Source of the DNA: Jaltomata sinuosa
Taxonomy: Eukaryota; Streptophyta; Magnoliopsida; Solanales; Solanaceae
Reading direction: 5' to 3'
NCBI GenBank assembly: GCA_003996215.1
Contig: QJPP01007220.1
Span: forward strand, 186,001-250,000
Length of the DNA: 64,000 bases
The position numbers and the translations under genes are program-made. Below, in pieces: positions 22,952 through 34,300 of the stretch (its first letter is position 1; the number at the start of each line of letters is the position of its first letter). The notes below the pieces were generated by a model. It was not told the origin of the DNA, did not search any database, and saw nothing but the letters and a program-made list of their open reading frames with translations.

Positions 22952-23364
22952 GGGAAAATGACTCAAAACACATCTAAACTATGGCCAAAATTGTTGTTAC
23001 ACACTCTAACTTTGTAAAGGTCCTATGACCACCCTGGACTATTTGATAGTGTAATATTGAGAGTATTATCAGCTTAGTTGGATCACTAAATGACTCAAAC
23101 TAAAGTGAGTGCTTACACACGTTACCAAAAAGAGGGGTCAATTATCATTAATGTTAATTTATCTTCCATTAACCCTAGAATTTTCCTAAAACTCTCTAAC
23201 TTTATCTTCAGTTATTGATCAAATAACACAAATCATTTCAATTTCTTGTGATTTTTACTTTTAATCTATTGTTTTGAAGTTGTTGCTTATACGTGTGTTC
23301 ACTTGCACGTCTAGCTATGCTGATAATACTCTCAATATTACACTATAAAATAGTTCAGAGGGTC
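22952..23364. mobile_element. MITE-like inverted-repeat element, right end cut
   Basis: It begins GGGAAAATGACTCAAAACACA directly after the broken 264-bp repeat. An arm at 23034-23077 (ACTATTTGATAGTGTAATATT...) is nearly the reverse complement of 23314-23357 (AGCTATGCTGATAATACTCT...). The outer 80 bp of the left arm has no partner at the right, where Ogre-2 gag starts instead. It is short, AT-rich and without a gene. Confidence 0.7.
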
Positions 23365-23367
23365 ACC

Positions 23368-25974
23368 CGCTCAAAGGCACAAATAGATTCCTCCTCTAAC
23401 TCTCGCTTTGCTAAGGGTAAAATGACTGATAGTGAGGAAGAGAATATCTTGGCCGTGAGAGACAATGTTAACGCTGAACAAAACTCAATGATTGCGGAAC
23501 TTGCAAGAAAATTAGAAAAATGCAAGCAGAAGTACAGAAAGCCAAAGATATAGCTAGCTTGGCTATCACTGCCAACACCCCGACTCTGGGTAACTCCCAA
23601 CCTCCTCTCCGAATCCCTCCGCTCAACTCCCCATTGACTGAAAATCAGCCAAGGGATATCCCATCATCCTCTATTCCTGGACCTTCCAACGAACCTCTCT
23701 CCAACAATCCTCCTCATATCGGATCTTCGTATTACATTCATACTCCTCCTGTCCAGTACACTAACCAAAACAATAACCCAAGTGCCTACAATCCACAAAA
23801 TCTCCCTCCAAATTACCAAAATACGCCACCGAATGCCCACAACTCCCAAAATGATCATCCTAACATCATCAATCCACAGAACTATAACCCCACGTACCCA
23901 AATGCCATTCCACATGTCCAGCCTCCACCCACCTAAAATATGCCACCTCCTGCTTTCCATGCTATGGTAGAATTATACACCGCTCTCCAGGAAAGCCCTG
24001 AGCTTGACCACTATGAGGAGAAGGAGAAAAAGTTGAGGTTCGCGGAGAAGAAGCGTGATCATGACATGGCACAAATGAAGGAGGAGATAGCTAGGATCAG
24101 GGAGTTTCAGGGCTCATCCTATGTAAAGGGCTATGACTACAATAATCTCTGTATCCATCCAGAAATGGACTTGCCAGACGGATTCAAGATACCCAAGTTT
24201 GAGACCTTTAACGGTGTTGGGAATCCCAAGGCCCATTTGAGAAGCTACTGCGACCAAATGATCGGTGCTCGGAAGAACGACGCTCTGCTAATAAGACTGT
24301 TTAGCCGAAGTCTGAGCGGAGAGGCTTTGGAATGGTTCACCTCTCAAGAACTAAAGAAGTGGTCCAAGTGGAGTGATCTGGCCCGAGACTTTGCTCAAAG
24401 GTTTGCATATAACATGGAAGTTGTCCCGGATCGATACTCTCTAGGTCGTATCAGGCAGAAATCAAATGAGGACTTCCGAGATTACGCCTATCGGTAGCAA
24501 AAAGAGGCGGTGAGAGTTCGACCTCCTATGACCAAAGAGGAAATAAGCGCGGTGTTTATGCGCTCTCAAGAGTCGGAATTCTATGACAAAATGATATCAG
24601 CAGTTAAAGCAAAATTTGCCGACCTAGTCAAGATCGGTGAAATTGTCGAAGAGGGTCTTCGTAGCAGCAAGATCACCAAAGCCTCGGCATCCTCAGGATC
24701 GGCAGGGTTCTCCAAGAAAAATAGGGAAGAAGTATCTTCAGTGTCCTCCAGTCCTGGCATGAAACCGAAGAAGCCCTTCGGAGCCAACTGCAAAAAGTCA
24801 CTTGTTCTAACAACCCCTCCCCCAGCTCTACAAAATCCTCAACCGATTTTCTATACTCAGCCTAACTGCCAAGCTCCACAACCAAACGCGCAACTCATTT
24901 ACCAAACTCCACAACCAAATATGCAGCCCATTTACCAAGCTCCTCCCCAAAACTTTTAAGTGTATCAAAAGGCTCCCGAGAACCATAATAATCGCCAGGT
25001 TCCTCCTCCCGCCAATGCTAATCTCCCTCGCCCAAATTTGGAAAAGAAAGCTCCTTGAACTTTCACCCAGTTAGCTGAACCAGAACTCAGTTATATGAGA
25101 GATTGAAGGCTGCCAAATTTATCCAGCCTATTTCATCCAAACCTGCAAATCCTGACTCTCGTTTCTTCAGGGTTGACCGACATTGCGCTTATCATTCCGG
25201 AGGAGTCGGACATGATACCGAAGATTACATTAATCTGAGGCAAAAAATTCAAGATTTGATTAATCAAAGATTGATCACACTATAAATTACACCGGCCAAT
25301 GTTAATAATAACTCGCTCCCGAATCATGGAGGAGCCACTATTAACATGATAGAGGTCGATGAAGAATGGATTGCGAGCAAGTTAATAGTGTCGGTTAGCA
25401 CTAAAAAGCAGGAAATGCCAGAAAAAGCTATAGCTACTTTGTGTATTGTTGAGCTACCCTTTGAAGGGTTAATGCGCAACAAGGCCTTGCACGTTAATGA
25501 CTGTGTCCCTGTGACTGAAGAAGTCCCAAAAGGAAGCGATTTCTACACCGTAGAGATTGTCAATGCCACGGGAGAAGATATTGCTCCTCAAATCTCCATG
25601 CCACCTATCTATAAAAAGCTCACAACTGCAATACTAGTGAGCGGATATGAACCAGGTCTCGGGTTAGGCAAGAGTTCTGATGGTATGACTGAGCCAATAA
25701 GCATTCCTGGAAAGCTGACCAAGCATGGGTTGAAGTATGTAGTCCAAGAAGACAAGGCGGAGAAGCAGTCAGGATTGCCAAAACCATTACTTCACCTATA
25801 TCAGTCATTCTCAGTGCGTATTGGTTCCCCAAGCGACGGGTTAGAGGATGAAATAGGAGATCTATTCGAGAAATGCGATGCTATCCTCGAAGCAGCCATG
25901 ATTAGGGATTCCAAGCCCGGCGAAAAGCTATGGAATTGGGTCCCAACTCCCTTCGTGACTCTCCGCTCGGCTGG
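23368..25974 (+). pseudogene. gag: Ogre-2 gag with deleted protease, exon before the intron
   Basis: TRSKA, then ATG at 23422 (MTDSEEENILAVRDN) and a coiled stretch; a frame change at about 23530; a Pro/Asn-rich linker; then the gag domain (24160-24650) with GFKIPKFETFNGVGNPKAHL, EALEWFTSQE and VVPDRYSLGRI. Stops fall at 23934, 24495, 24957 and 25283, with another frame change near 25000-25100. The zinc-knuckle-like CAYHSG..GHDTEDY (25180-25230) has lost its last Cys. The protease active site is absent: EGLMRNKALHV (protease start) runs straight into NDCVPVTEEVPKGSDFYTV, which in Ogre-1 lies 130 residues later. The G-patch-like VSGYEPGLGLGKSSDGM is kept. The frame ends at 25976 inside the intron. 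Confidence 0.82.
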
Positions 25975-26222
25975 GTAGACAAAGACTCTGTTTTATAAAA
26001 AAAATGGTGATGTTCCGGATGAGGCTCCGTTACCCACCTTTTATGTTTTCAATTTCCTCATACTATTTTACCGCTTTCCAAAAGGCACGAACCCACATTC
26101 ATGCGGGTTATAGCCATAGTTTATAAATATTTTTGGATTTCAAATGAAAGCCTCCCGTATTCTGAAAACCTCTGTTATTTACTTACTTAGTACCATCTAA
26201 CTTGTTTTGTTTATGGTTTCAG
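25975..26222 (+). other. Ogre-2 internal intron (GT-AG, 248 bp)
   Basis: Donor CTGG|GTAGAC, acceptor TTTATGGTTTCAG|TAAT. Joining gives codon GG+T and then NNKLKHVTVMSCQELSKQT, which aligns with NTLNVTCNETSEQ of Ogre-1. The frame is kept and the stop at 25976 removed, as in Ogre-1. Confidence 0.78.
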
Positions 26223-26775
26223 TAATAATAAGTTAAAACATGTCACTGTCATGTCATGTCAAGAGCTCAGCAAACAAACCGAGCTAGACGATGATGATTT
26301 TGAAGGGTATGTTGAAGAAATCACGATCCTGGAATGAACAACCAAGAAGTCCAAGAAATTTGAAGACCAGAAGAGTCCCCACCTAAAAGAGTTTGAGGCG
26401 ATCAATCTGGGAGACAACGGTCAAGGTAAAGAAATCAGCGTCGGTGTTCATTTGTCAAAAGCACAAAAGATAGAACTTATCAATCTGCTCGAGCCATACA
26501 TTGACATCTTTGACTGGTCCTACAATAACGGGACAAGAATGAGCCCAAACATCATCTCCCAAAATTTATTGGTCGATCCAAAATTCAACCCAGAGAATGG
26601 ACAGTTAATCCCTCTCTTCCACGAGACAAAGGAAAGTTTGCACCAAATTGGAAAAGACTGTACATCGTCCAAAAAGTGCTATCTGAAGAAGCTTTAATTT
26701 TGTCCAAGATGGATGATCAAGTATGGCCCAAGCCTATATCAACTCTTATGATGCGAAGAGATACCACACCTGAAG
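26223..26775 (+). pseudogene. pol: Ogre-2 pol remnant: N-terminus fused to integrase C-terminus
   Basis: The first part (to about 26600) matches the start of Ogre-1 pol: ISVGVHLSKAQKIELINLLEPYIDIFDWSY against ISVHLTPSQRKELIDLLRQYIDVFAWSY. One TGA lies at 26335. At about 26610-26630 it jumps to KGKFAPNWQGPYIV-like DNA (AAAGGAAAGTTTGCACCAAA), the end of integrase, and runs to the equivalent of KRYYV. About 2.9 kb that encodes RT, both RNase H regions and the integrase core is missing. No function is possible. Confidence 0.82.
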
Positions 26776-26878
26776 ACAGTTTCTTTTCCTTCTATTTCTT
26801 TCCTTGTAATCATACTTTCTAATTGTAATCGTTTTGCACTTAGTAAAAGCTTAAAAATTCCTATCCTTTTTGTACGAA

Positions 26879-27290
26879 CTACGTTTGACCCAAATTCTCA
26901 AGAATGAGATACGTAGGCGGCCTGTGTCAACTTCGGTCAACCCCTTAAAAATTTATCCTTCCCCTTTATCTTAAACTATGTTCGACATGAATTCTCAAGA
27001 ATGAGATACGTAGGCGGACTTTGTCGGCCTCGGTCATCCCTTTAATTATTTCCAACATTCTCCCACTTCAAGTGTGGGAACTACGTTTGACCTGATTCCT
27101 GCATCAATGGGATATGTAGGCGCCACAATGGCTCGGTCATATCACCCAGGAAATGGAAACTGGGGCAGATTTTTTGAGAAAAGAATCTCAAAAATTCAGA
27201 AGGCGAAGGTCATTTCTAGCAAAAACAAGAAAAGGCTTGTGGATACGTAAACACCGCAATGGCTCGGTCATATCGCCCAGGAAATGGAAA
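26879..27290 (+). repeat. Hairpin repeats after the Ogre-2 pol remnant
   Basis: Hairpins at 26879-26916, 26976-27013 and 27081-27119 match those of Ogre-1. Inner stems differ: TCTCA/TGAGA in the first two, ATTCC/GGGAT in the third. Outer stems are CTACGT:ACGTAG, CTATGT:ACGTAG and CTACGT:ATGTAG, the last two with G-U pairs. Two copies of GCCCAGGAAATGGAAACTGG (27146 and about 27279) follow, the second after a damaged hairpin. Confidence 0.8.
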
Positions 27291-28600
27291 CTGGGGCAGA
27301 ATTTTTCGAGAAAGGAATCTCAAAAATTTAGAAGGCAAAGATCGTCCTCCAAACAAGTCAGTATACAGAATGTGCCGAAGAGCAACCGAAATGAATATCA
27401 AGACAGATTCTTGTAACCCCCACAGAGTTTCAAGTCCCTTGCCAATGGGATGAGATTCATCTCAAACCTTAACTGGGGCAGAAATTTTGAGGAAGACCTC
27501 AAAATTTCCACCAAGCTTCATTCAAGAGTTCAGAAATTAACTCCGAAGAATTCTCCAACACCGAGAGATCAGAGTCAACTTCAAAAATCCCCAGTCCAAG
27601 GTGGATTAATCCCCAACTGTGACAAATTTTGAAAAAAAATATATTTTGAACCCCTCAGCTAGGACGACAAAGGATCTCCAGAGTTTGCCAGCAACATGTC
27701 AAGATGCCAAGGTCTCGAGTAAAGGACGTTCCTTGAGCCAGCACATGACATGATGGGCAGAGACCTTTCCAAACGATCCTTTTTCAAAAATCTTTGTTTT
27801 CCAAAAGAACTTGTTTGAAAAAATCTTTACAAAAAGATTAGTTTTACTCTTTTATAATTTGACTTTGTCTTATGTCTACCGTGACCCGGGAAGTCGAAGG
27901 CGATGAGCGCCCGAGAGTGGAAAGCACCCAGCAAAGACAAAACAAGAAGCAGAAGATCGAAGGCGGTCAACACAGATCAGTTTCACCAAAAAACTAACAA
28001 TTTTTCTGTGGATGCAGGTTGTCCTAAAAAGTATGTTAGAAATCAGTGAAAGCCCCTCGTTATTCAACGCGTTCAAAGAAACGCAACAAGACCAGATGGC
28101 CCAAACTGGTGATAAAAGCCGAAATAATGGGAAGAAGCCAAAGAGGTGAAAAGTCCCCAGAACGGGCAAATCTTCTTGTAATTCACAAGAGCTACTAAGA
28201 TAAAGAGAGACTGATAGCGTCCTCGAGTCCCCAAGCAGATTAGGACATTTTGGCCAACTCCAAAATAAGAACACCAAATGAGAAATCGGCGATGTTCTCT
28301 GCCGACCCCAGTAATTCAGGAACACCACGAACATACGATGTTCGAAAATGGTACTTATGGTTGTCCCCAGAAATGGGCACGACCATTTTATTCACATTTG
28401 AAATGAAAGTTGTTTTGATTAGCTTCATAGACATTGTCTTCAAAGCTTTTCAAGTTTGGCTGTGGTCGCTAGTAAAAGCGACGTTGTGTCTACTAATTGT
28501 TTACCTTGAGCACAGGTACACACAAAGGAGTCAACAAGACAACACAAAAATCAAAGGTGATGTTTTCTGCAACTGCCATGTATGTCATTGCACGATCATC
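27291..28600 (+). other. Ogre-2 3' non-coding region, first part, no gene
   Basis: No supported frame. It contains AACTGGGGCAGAAATTTTGAG-like words and a stretch (27880-28020) that resembles the Ogre-1 part at 15790-15890, both with AAGAAGCA..AAG and TTTTTCTGTGGATGCAGGTT or TTTGAGTGCAGGTTT. Confidence 0.5.
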
Positions 28601-28850
28601 CACACCATATCATATTTGCATGTCAAGAGGACCATGCCACGAGGGCCATCATATTTGCATGTCGAGAGGACCATGCCAAGAGGGCCATATCATATTTCCA
28701 TGTCAAGAGGACCATGTCAAGAGGACCATGCCACGAGGGCCATCATATTTGCATATCGCGAGGACCATGCCACGAGGGCCATCATATTTGAATGTCGCGA
28801 GGACCATATCACGAGGACCATTGTATGATCATCCACATTATCATTCAATA
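28600..28850 (+). repeat. 39-bp minisatellite in the Ogre-2 3' region
   Basis: About five copies of CATATTTGCATGTCAAGAGG plus ACCATGCCACGAGGGCCAT. The period is 39, a multiple of three, which opens false frames in all three phases. It is not coding. Confidence 0.85.
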
Positions 28851-28967
28851 CTGTAGATACACATCCCCTGCAAAGACTATTTCCCTCTACCGGCCAGTTT
28901 CAAAGAGGATGACATTCATAGGCGTCCCTAAGTCGCATTTGTTACGCAGGATCGACCCATAACATAC

Positions 28968-29385
28968 TTATATCCGAGATCGCGTGAGATGGTGGAGTCT
29001 AACATTGAGGATATCATTATCATAATTATCATTATCATCATTCGTTATGCCAAGTCTGGCACTTAACATGCTTATATCCGAGATCGCGTGAGACGGTGGA
29101 GTCTAACGTTGAGGATATTATTATTATTTATTATGCCAAGTTTGGCATTCAATATATTTATATTCGATATCACGTAAGACAGAGGAGTCTGATGTTGAGG
29201 GTATATTTGCTCCTTTATTATGCCAAATCTGGCATTCAGCATATTTATATCCGATATCGCGTAAGACGGAGGAGTCTGACGTTGAGGGTATATTTGCTCC
29301 TTTATTATGCCAAATCTGGCATTCAGCATATTTATATATGATATCGCGTAAGGTGGAGGAGTCTGACATTGAGGATATTTATGCA
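28968..29385 (+). repeat. 84-104-bp tandem repeat, five copies
   Basis: Each unit has TTATATCCGAGATCGCGTGAGA, GGAGTCTGACGTTGAGG and TATGCCAAATCTGGCATTCA. The last word holds the inverted ATGCCA/TGGCAT. Copies 3 and 4 are almost identical; the first is longer through extra ATTATC words. The open frames on both strands come from the repeat. Confidence 0.85.
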
Positions 29386-29479
29386 CTCTTATTCGAAAGC
29401 GTCGATTGCCAGAAAATACAACTATATTTGATCATGTGGCAAAGGCATTGTCACTCCCGATGATCAAAAACACTTTCCA

Positions 29480-30050
29480 TCAAGGTCAAAAGCATATAGT
29501 CTGAGGGATGTTTGTAAGACGCCATTCAAATCATACGTTGAACTGAATTTCCTCAAATTGGAAGGCCAAAGGTTATCTGTAAGTCACAGCGATGTCTGAA
29601 ATCAGATAGTGTGCAAGATTGCCCAAAACTTGACAAACTAAGAGTTATCTGTAAGATGCAGTGATATCTGAAACCGAATAGTGTGCAAGATCACCTAAAG
29701 ATTGACAGTTTAAGGGTAATGCGTAAGTCGCAATATTATTTTAAATTGGATAAAGTGCAAGACTACCGAAAATTTATAGTCCAAGGGTTGTCTATAAGCA
29801 ACGGCATATCCACGTTAATATTGTGCAGGACTACTCAAAGGCTAGCAATTCAAGGGAAATCTGTAAGTCGCATCACATCCAAGATCGGATAAAAGTGCAG
29901 GATTACCTTAAAAACTGGCAATTCGAAGGACATCTGTAAGCCACCTCTATCCAAAGTCGGATGATGTGCTAGATTACCCAAAGCCTGACAATTCAGGGAA
30001 TATCTATTAGTCGCGTCGATACGGATGATGCGCAAGACTTACCCAAAAGG
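29480..30050 (+). repeat. About 76-bp tandem repeat, roughly seven degenerate copies
   Basis: Units have the order GGTTATCTGTAAGTCGCA, ATCTGAAATCGGATAGTGTGC, AAGATTACCCAAA and CTGACAATTCAAGG. Copies differ by 20 percent or more by eye, so this array is older than the 28.6- and 29.0-kb arrays. Confidence 0.75.
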
Positions 30051-30059
30051 CATATGCAA

Positions 30060-30240
30060 AGACTACTGTCAATAGCCACGAAGGCTATCACGTTCAAGAG
30101 AACGCCACAAACGGTTGCAAGGACCATCACGTCAAACGGCCATGAAGGTCATCATACTTAAAAACCACCACAAAGGCAATCATATCCGACAGCTATGAGG
30201 GCTATCATATTTTCATCATAGAAGTCGCTATTTCCTAAGA
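30060..30240 (+). repeat. About 40-bp repeat, GGCTATCAC/GGTCATCAT type
   Basis: Four loose copies of GCCACGAAGGCTATCACGTT. They resemble the 39-bp unit at 28600 (GCCACGAGGGCCATCATATT), so the two arrays may share an origin. 30241-31005 is non-coding Ogre-2 sequence with no gene. Confidence 0.6.
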
Positions 30241-31005
30241 TAGAGACAGGAAAAGACGACATTAGATTCAAAAAAAAGCAGCCAAACGGGAAAAATGAGG
30301 TACAAAGTTATCTTTCCCTATTGAATTGCTTTACTACTAACCATCTTGCTTCAAAACATTGCTGAGAAAATCTGAGAGGATGAAAATCTTGAACCAACAC
30401 AATAGGTACAAATACGTTAAAAAGACGTCACAACACGAGATTCGAACGTAACCCAAGGATGAGGTATGATAAAGAAAACTACCTCTCCAAATAGAATTAT
30501 GTTATTACTAACCATTTTGTTTTGAGATGTTGTCGAGAGCATCCGAGAAGGATGAAATTCTCAAAGCAAAACCAAAGGTGCGGACTACATCAAAAAGGAC
30601 GCAGCACAACGTGGAACTTTTTTTTAGCAGCGAACTGGGACATAGTTCAGAGAGGAATATCAAACTCTTTGGGCGCGAGCTGACGAACGACTACCACCGC
30701 CATTAAACCACACCCCTGTCAGAAGGCATGTGGGTATTTCCTATCGTTGGGTCTTAGTTTTGCATTCAGGGTATTTTCTAAACTCGCACTGGAAGCAATT
30801 CTCCTTCTTTTCAAATTCGGGTGACAATACACCTCGAGCTTTGGAAATTATGCCCAGTTAAAATCTTACTTATGGGTGTGAAGTTCACCACATTCATAGT
30901 TAAGAGGTTACAAGCCTCTTTTCTATAGCTCAAATTATTCGTCATTCATCTCGAGCCAAAGGTTGTCTTAACATAAAGATCACCTTTTCCACCGATTGAG
31001 TCGAA

Positions 31006-31223
31006 CTACAAACAGCCTAATTCTCAAGTCTTTGTATATGTAGGCGGGCTCTATGTTGAAAACTCAGTTGCATTCCAAACCCACCCCAATCCTTACTCCC
31101 CAGCTTTTCGGCCTATCCTTAATTTGAGACCGAAATAGTTTGGAATTCTTTGAAAATCGTGCATAAAATCAAGCGTCTTGAACTACAAGTGGCCTGAATT
31201 CTCATGTAACCTGAGATATGTAG
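31006..31223 (+). repeat. Two hairpins before the Ogre-2 polypurine tract
   Basis: 31006-31043 and 31183-31223 have CTACA paired with TGTAG. The second also pairs CTCA (31201) with TGAG (31212). Both lie near the end of the internal region, as does the Ogre-1 copy at 17189. Confidence 0.7.
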
Positions 31224-31360
31224 GAAACTCGATACCAGAGTTCGGCTATAATTCCTTGAAATTCGTGCTAGAACCAACCACTTCCTGAAGATGAATATGT
31301 GGTCGGATAAAATTGGGAACGTCAATTCTCTTTGCCCAGGGTTCATTACACTCACCCTAC

Positions 31361-31377
31361 CCAAAGGGAGGGGCAGT
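31361..31377 (+). promoter_or_regulatory. Ogre-2 polypurine tract
   Basis: CCAAAGGGAGGGGCAGT lies directly before TGTTGACACCC. Confidence 0.8.
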
Positions 31378-34300
31378 TGTTGACACCCAATTTTTATCCG
31401 CCACGTTACGAATTAATCTTGAGCCTTTTCTAAATTTTAAAATAATTTTGAAATAATTATTTTGTAAAAAGGGATAAAATATTTTTTCAAATAATCTTTA
31501 TAATAGTTCTGAGTAATAACTTATATCTTTCATGTTTAATTAAGTGGAATTTATATAAGTTTACTTAAAGAACTATTTTAGAGTTTAATTTTATAAGAAA
31601 ATCCTTTTAAAAGATTAAACGTTTGATTTTCCTTCAAATTAATTCAAAATGAGAGATTAATTGAATAAATTAATTTCGCGATTGTTAAAAGAGGTAATTA
31701 TGTATTAAACATTATAATTATTTCAATCTGTTTAAGTTTAAAGAGGCTCGGATGATTAATTTTTAATTAATTCGCCTCTATTCCTATTCTAGACTAAACT
31801 CTTTAAAACATTTAAATTCTAGCCGAATTTTTCCTAAATTTCCCCAATTTGGCTATTTCCTTAATGCAAAATGGCCACATTTTTTTGCAAATGTGGCCAT
31901 ATATGCAACACCTTATAACCCCTTTACTAGCCTTTGTTTCAACAATTGGGCCAGCAACTCATTCAACCCGTTAGCACACTTCCTATTCCCTTTGACCCGC
32001 TGGCCCAACCCAACCTTCCCCTTAACACTCAAACCCTTTCCCCTTTCTCATTTACACTCAGACGCAGACAAAACCAAAAACACCCATTTACCTCTCTCTC
32101 TCTCTCTGCTTCGTCTCTCAATAGACGATAACGACGACAACAACCCAGTACACTTCGTCAACCAACAGCTCCAAACGACTCTCAAGACCCCAGAAATCAT
32201 CAACAATCCTCCGTCTCCGTCTATTTAGCGAGTTGGCAAACCCAAAAACTTCTAGAAGATTCTCGAACCAATCCACCTCATCGCTCCAGCGTTTTAATCC
32301 CTAAAATTACGGTGGGGAACATTTAAAATCAGTGGCTGATGATCGAAATCGTACCACGGGGTACATTCATGGCATCATCAGGTGATTTGGGGTTTTGGGA
32401 TTCAAAATCCCTCAACCCTTATCCGACTTTCTCAGAAATTTCCCAAAATTACCCTTCGTTTCCCCCTCTTTTCACCCCCAAAATTTCCCTATAAATATCC
32501 CTTTCATTTCATCATGTTGGTTTAGCTGATTTGGGGAAAAATTGAAGGTTTTGGGGAAGTATTTCTCTAACCCTACGCAACCGAATCAACTATTAGAGAT
32601 AAGCAATATTAAAAAATCGAACTCCGACGAGGTTATTACTAGTTCTGGCGGTGGTAAAACCCTCCAAGAAGCTCGTGGTTCTAGTTCACTGCCCTAAGGA
32701 AGGTAAAACCCTTCACTCTTTTTTCCTTTTCTTTGTCTCTTTAGCATAATATAGAGTCGTTTTTTTTCTAGTAATGTTTTTCTGTTGGTTTTAGGCTGGC
32801 TGTTTTGTGATCATGAATTCTTTTAGAGATTTCTGGATTTAGGATGGTCTTATTTGACTTGTGTGATATAATGGAAGCTATAAAATCTGTCTATTGAAAT
32901 GGTTGTTAAGTGTTAAAGTCCTGACATTTTCGATTCTTCTTCATTTTCTCTATTTTCTTTTCGTTTTGATGACTATTTTCTGTGTGCTTCGTGAACGTCA
33001 GTACGTTATTTGCTTCACTGTTTAAACCTTCTCTGCCTGTTATAAAGAACCTAGAAAGAAACACTAGTGCCTGTTTCGATTAATGTTTTGTGACTGCTAT
33101 ACGCCCACGTAAATGCTTGTTTCTTAAAGAATTCATTTATCAAGCATGAATGAGTTTGTTCGGGATAATCTTGTTCAACCTCTGTTTAACCCATTTGCTT
33201 TACTTCTTGTAAGTATAAATGTGTGTTTCTCATATGCTCAAAATCTGTTCAAACATAGTCATATTCTTCATTGTCTTTTTTTTAGTAGTCAGTTTCTGTG
33301 TTGTAGATAAATAAGTTGGTCTCGTCTTAATAACCATGATTGAGTTCGGTTTAAATGAGCATGATTCAGTTTTGTCAATCCTCTTTGTTCTTTGATTCTC
33401 GAATTTGGGTAGTTTTGTGGAGAAATTCATGCTTTCTGAATTCTTTCAAGCGTTTGAATGTTTTTAATCTCTCTCAAACATGATTGACAATCTCTGTTGA
33501 ACCTCCATAGTCACCTCAAAATGGTCTTTTTAAAAAGTGTAAGGTTTCTTTTCCATTGCTTAATGTTGTTTTTGAAGTCTTAGTATGAATACCATATTTG
33601 GTGTACCAATACTTGATGATAATCCCTATACCAGTAGTTCTTTTAAAGATGTTATATCCCTTAACTGATTTAGCCTAAGATTTCTTGTGTTTATGGTCTA
33701 CTTCAAATTGAACAACTGTTAGCAGTCGTGATATGCTTCCTGTTCAAAAAATGATAAAATATGTGATCTTGGTGGCATGGCATGTTTTAACTCGTGATCA
33801 GTCTACGCCTTGTCTGATTTCTATATAACTGGCCGTTATATTAATAAAATCTCACTTACTTCCTCCTAATTTCCTCGAATGTGCACTTTAAATCTTGAAC
33901 GTCTCATATGATTAGCCTATAAACAAACTTGAAATGCTTAGAGTCTATCTTTGTTGTTTGTTTGTCAATAACAAATGATAAAATGTAATGATTCTTATGG
34001 AATTGATTTGCTGATATACGAGTGCTACAATTGTTATGTGTGGATATGTAGGAATAAAGCCTGAATTGTTTGGTTGGACCTATACTCATCCTTATCTCTC
34101 TGTTTCTATGCATGAACTCCCTGGGACGAGTCCAATGAACTGCTTTCTGCATTTCTGAGTTGGGTTTAATCCCAATAATCCTTTTCATCGAGTCAGCCTG
34201 GGATGAGTCCAAAATGGACTAGCTTAGCGGAGCTTGGGAGCTTACACACAGGAAAAATAAAATGGGCCAGAGTCCATGTGTACGACAGCAGTAGCAGCAG

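Noticed and set aside
20100..22960. A complete CACTA element
   Set aside because: The gene and GCGACGG motifs point to En/Spm, but no CACTAC ends or 3-bp target duplication were found.
28250..28856. Three overlapping frames, up to 192 aa, with RGPCHEGHHI-like repeats
   Set aside because: The 39-bp minisatellite opens all three phases; flanks are non-coding Ogre-2.
29072..29386. Repeated 28-aa units on both strands
   Set aside because: Explained by the 84-104-bp tandem repeat.
31893..32228. 111-aa frame rich in Pro/Leu/Ser
   Set aside because: Lies in the CT-rich U3 region before the Ogre-2 TATA box; no family pattern.
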